Part shown: piece by piece, positions 5,884-7,686 of the stretch
Position numbering within the stretch: position 1 is the first letter of the stretch
Layout: the number at the start of each line of letters is the position of its first letter
Assembly: GCA_025996655.1 (NCBI GenBank)
Contig: BNTO01000037.1
Location: forward strand, 1 to 7,686
Source: Alphaproteobacteria bacterium
GTDB taxonomy: Bacteria; Pseudomonadota; Alphaproteobacteria; BNTO01
Reading direction: 5' to 3'
DNA length: 7,686 nt
Program-made: the position numbers and the translations under genes
Notes under the pieces: generated by a model
Database searches by the model: none
Told to the model about the DNA's origin: nothing
Seen by the model: only the letters and a program-made list of their open reading frames with translations

Positions 5884-6444
5884 TTGCCAGGCCGCTCTGT
5901 CTCATTTAGAAATACAAGAGTTACGACCATTCTAGACAGGTATGGGACGGATAACACAACGACCGTCCAAACGCCGGAATGGATGGTCTCTCTCGATGAC
6001 CTTTGCAAGAGTACTATTGAAGGTTACAAAAAATACACAAATTTATATGGTTACTTTTCTGAATCAAGCCGCTATATCGCCCCCGACTTATCGGAAAACC
6101 TTTTTATGTCATCGGCCATTAAAGCCGCGGAGCTCCTTCTCATTCTTCCTCACGGAGAGCATGGCCCTAAGATTGATTGGAAGGTTTTTGATGGAACGAT
6201 TATAAAAAAGGCGACGATTGTTCGCATAGGAACAACGGAGGGTACAGTTGTCCCGCTTCAAATCCTTACTTTTGAAACCGTTCGCTTTACAGGTATTGAA
6301 CTCAATATTCGCTATATCGCAGTTTCGGCTCAATTTGCGAAAAAAACAAATGACATCCAAGTCTTTAAACAATCGGATGGAAAAGCGGAGGGCCACAAAA
6401 TAAGCTCCGTGGATTTTAATAAAAATAATTTAGAATTTAAATAA
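5884..6444 (+). CDS. Hcp-like protein (putative T6SS tube family), first of a pair
   Basis: This 186-residue protein has no signal peptide. The C-terminal half reads like Hcp, the hexameric ring protein that forms the inner tube of type VI secretion systems. It has a GTIIKKATIVRIG strand (104-116), then LQILTFETV (125-133), then SAQFAKKTNDIQVFKQSDG (148-166), ending in a DFNKNN tail. Hcp proteins have GkhIkkAtl, ikLedV, slnFakie...pqkaDG and WDlkkNk at the matching places. Similarity is distant. The downstream gene is a clear paralogue. The only in-frame start is TTG 5884, preceded by GAGGG (5871-5875). An in-frame TAA at 5854 blocks extension, yet the protein then starts late compared with its paralogue. 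A one-base frameshift near 5882 would join it to an ATG at 5849 and make the two N-termini equal in length up to the Pro-Gly pair. The gene is therefore either TTG-started or slightly broken. Other beta-barrel tube proteins (phage tail tube) are the main alternative. Confidence 0.6.
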   Translation: MPGRSVSFRNTRVTTILDRYGTDNTTTVQTPEWMVSLDDLCKSTIEGYKKYTNLYGYFSESSRYIAPDLSENLFMSSAIKAAELLLILPHGEHGPKIDWKVFDGTIIKKATIVRIGTTEGTVVPLQILTFETVRFTGIELNIRYIAVSAQFAKKTNDIQVFKQSDGKAEGHKISSVDFNKNNLEFK

Positions 6445-6456
6445 AAAGGGGAGCTC

Positions 6457-7077
6457 ATGCAAGAACAAAAACCTCTTTATGAGTGGGTCACCATTCCTGG
6501 GCTTGGACATACCAAGCTTTTAACGCTCAGTCGTTCGACCAATCATGACTCCTATGACGCGGCCGGCTCAAAAACACCGTGGTGGATGGTCGGGATGAAA
6601 AAAAGCGGGAAGGATGTTTTTAGCTCAACCATTGATGGAAAAGCGGGCGATGCGGACTTATCCAAAATGGCGGAGTTGTTTGGTTTTTACGAGGGAATGC
6701 GACGGGAGTGTTCTTCTGAATCGACAGGCCCTCTTTGGACATCCGAGATGACCCGGCATGACGATTGTATTCTCTACATTCCTAACGGAGGGTATGCTGC
6801 AGACCTCGAAAACGCTATGTATAAGGGCGAGCCTATTGAAACAACGACTATTGTTTGCCTTGGTTGGTTTGCGGGGAAACTTCAACAGTATATCAATCTC
6901 ACGTTTACCGATTCGTATTTGGTTGACAAAATTGATGATCTAGATCGCGTTTTTTTGCGACTTCGCATCTTAGAGAAAAGTCATACTTTTACGCCTTATG
7001 ATCAACGAAAAGCAACAAGTTCGGGGAAATCGGTTTGCGCCATGAAATTTACGGAAGATAGGGGCAGTACCAGCTAA
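6457..7077 (+). CDS. Hcp-like protein, divergent paralogue of the preceding gene
   Basis: This 206-residue protein has no signal peptide and is probably assembled or exported with its neighbour. It is translated from ATG 6457 with a strong AAGGGGAG three bases upstream, and starts 12 bases after the previous stop, so the two form an operon. It matches the upstream protein in order: TPWWMV (40-45) to TPEWMV, STIDG (57-61) to STIEG, LFGFY (74-78) to LYGYF, LYIPNG (106-111) to LILPHG, GEPIETTTIV (124-133) to GTIIKKATIV, and LTF (148-150) to LTF. Over residues 74-150 the offset is a constant 20, so no gaps are needed. The Hcp-like signature is weaker than in the first protein: RLRILEKSHTFTP (168-180) sits where Hcp has its FakiexxyxP strand, and the tail SGKSVCAMKF replaces the usual tryptophan-bearing strand. 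A second tube subunit, a cap, or an Hcp-type effector carrier are options. T6SS assignment is inference, since no sheath, VgrG or ATPase gene is in the window. Confidence 0.6.
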   Translation: MQEQKPLYEWVTIPGLGHTKLLTLSRSTNHDSYDAAGSKTPWWMVGMKKSGKDVFSSTIDGKAGDADLSKMAELFGFYEGMRRECSSESTGPLWTSEMTRHDDCILYIPNGGYAADLENAMYKGEPIETTTIVCLGWFAGKLQQYINLTFTDSYLVDKIDDLDRVFLRLRILEKSHTFTPYDQRKATSSGKSVCAMKFTEDRGSTS

Positions 7078-7499
7078 TTCTTGAAAAGAGCCGTTTTTCC
7101 TAATAGGCGGTTGAGTCCTTTAGAAGGGGGCGGTCCTTCAAAATCTCCCTCGTCCGGAAGCCGGCCCTCTTCCATACCAAAGTCTCTAAATTTTGTTACG
7201 TAACCTTCATCAATTTTTATTTTCCCATCGTAGTTCCGCCAGACATAAGGATATACGCCGTGATCCTCGAACCAAGGCGAAAAAATACCAAAAATCCAAG
7301 ACTTCGTTCCCTCGTTTGTTTCCCAACGGTTTCTACCAGAAACATTCGATTCCCCAATTGATTGGAGTCTAAGTTCTAACTCGTGGCGGTTCAGAGCTCT
7401 CCCCCTGGTGGCGTCAGTTGTAACCTTAACCCATCGACTTGTCGGCGCCTCCATTATCATCCTTAGTTCACGTTGGGCGTCAGGGGAGAAATTAGGCAT
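7074..7499 (-). CDS. Hypothetical protein of unknown family, possibly truncated at its N-terminus
   Basis: I do not recognise this 141-residue protein. It has no signal peptide or membrane segment. Its middle is Trp/Tyr/Phe-rich (KSWIFGIFSPWF, GVYPYVWRNYDGK) and it ends in an acidic, Pro-rich tail (LPDEGDFEGPPPSK). ATG 7499 has no Shine-Dalgarno site. An alternative ATG at 7454 (MEAPTSRW) has AAGG at a good distance upstream. The frame stays open upstream of 7499 without any ATG, GTG or TTG until a TGA at 7587-7589, and the residues there (TVDEYFSAH) look protein-like, so the gene may have lost its original start. Its stop TAG (7074-7076) overlaps the TAA (7075-7077) of the convergent Hcp-like gene. 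The context suggests an accessory gene linked to the Hcp-like pair, but nothing in the sequence shows a role. Confidence 0.5.
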   Translation of the reverse strand: MPNFSPDAQRELRMIMEAPTSRWVKVTTDATRGRALNRHELELRLQSIGESNVSGRNRWETNEGTKSWIFGIFSPWFEDHGVYPYVWRNYDGKIKIDEGYVTKFRDFGMEEGRLPDEGDFEGPPPSKGLNRLLGKTALFKN

Positions 7500-7551
7500 G
7501 TGGGCAGAAAAGTATTCATCAACTGTCTTCGGGAAAAGTTTAAAGTTTCGA

Positions 7552-7557
7552 GTTATA
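7552..7557 (-). promoter_or_regulatory. Possible -10 box for the minus-strand hypothetical gene
   Basis: TATAAC on the minus strand matches five of six bases of the -10 consensus, 53 bases before ATG 7499. No acceptable -35 box is found at the usual spacing. If real, it argues that the gene starts independently after the TGA at 7587 rather than being part of one broken gene. Confidence 0.2.
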
Positions 7558-7586
7558 CTACTTCCCTTTAAAAAATCGCATGAGCA

Positions 7587-7685
7587 TCAGCATTCGTACT
7601 TAAAGAAAAAATCGAGTCCTAGGTCCAAAGAATCAAAACGATCCCGATTCCCTCGCAACCAACGTTTTCTATGTCCCCAATAATG
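7587..7685 (-). CDS. C-terminal end of a gene entering from the right, or the 5' part of a broken gene
   Basis: On the minus strand the frame is open from the window edge to TGA at 7587-7589. It gives 32 residues, including WGHRKRWLRGNRDRF and DSLDLGLDFFFKYEC, with plausible protein composition. It is in the same frame as the hypothetical gene at 7074-7499, separated by the TGA and 29 further codons. Either this is the end of a separate upstream gene, or the two are halves of one gene split by a nonsense change. No family is recognisable from this fragment. Confidence 0.35.
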   Translation of the reverse strand, partial: HYWGHRKRWLRGNRDRFDSLDLGLDFFFKYEC

Positions 7686-7686
7686 T

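Noticed and set aside
6070..6320. Exact 11-base repeat CGCTATATCGC at 6070-6080 and 6310-6320
   Set aside because: Both copies are in the same reading frame coding RYIA. With only 11 bases and no flanking similarity, this is best taken as coding coincidence.
7587..7589. In-frame TGA flanked by cysteine codons, considered as a selenocysteine or UGA-tryptophan site
   Set aside because: Other genes here end at TGA (88, 4434, 4909), so UGA is a stop. I saw no selenocysteine-type hairpin after it and no known selenoprotein context.
7408..7683. + strand frame of 91 codons at the right edge
   Set aside because: Antisense to the minus-strand hypothetical gene and its upstream extension, with a low-complexity Lys/Arg/Ser tail and no ribosome site.
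1..7686. Search for CRISPR arrays, rRNA and tRNA genes
   Set aside because: No regularly spaced direct repeats, no tRNA-like cloverleaf with TTC-type arm and CCA end, and no rRNA-like conserved segments were seen.

Overview
The window looks like an accessory region of an alphaproteobacterial genome, possibly a host-associated member of the Holosporales or Rickettsiales. The only housekeeping gene, a type I methionine aminopeptidase, has alphaproteobacterial-looking sequence (for example SVNHVVCHGIPGPRRL and GWYGDTSRMF). The order-level placement is inference. UGA is used as a normal stop.

Layout from left to right on the + strand: (1) The last 28 codons of an IS200/IS605-family TnpA transposase, followed by the element's hairpin-rich right end (1 to about 160). 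(2) About 280 bases with no convincing gene, then an extremely AT-rich stretch (about 440-538) with operator-like GTATTT/AAATAC repeats. (3) Three consecutive + strand genes whose products all carry Sec-type signal peptides: a very large cysteine-containing protein of unknown family (566-3520), a protein with a Pro/Tyr-rich repeat domain (3580-4434), and a small acidic low-complexity protein (4637-4909). I recognise none of the three families. Together they look like a cluster of exported or surface proteins.

(4) A convergent map gene (4946-5719, minus), with its own sigma70-like promoter and Shine-Dalgarno site and a visibly higher GC content. (5) A two-gene + strand operon (5884-6444 and 6457-7077) encoding two divergent paralogues whose C-terminal halves resemble Hcp, the type VI secretion tube protein. 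The reading frame at the start of the first gene is doubtful. (6) A convergent minus-strand hypothetical gene (7074-7499) whose stop codon overlaps that of the second Hcp-like gene. Upstream of it, in the same frame but beyond an in-frame TGA, lies the end of another reading frame that runs off the window.

The unifying theme, as inference, is export: a set of Sec-secreted unknown proteins beside a pair of tube-like T6SS-type proteins, flanked by a mobile-element end and separated by one conserved housekeeping gene. The pair of paralogous Hcp-like genes and the 984-residue secreted protein are the best candidates for something undescribed.
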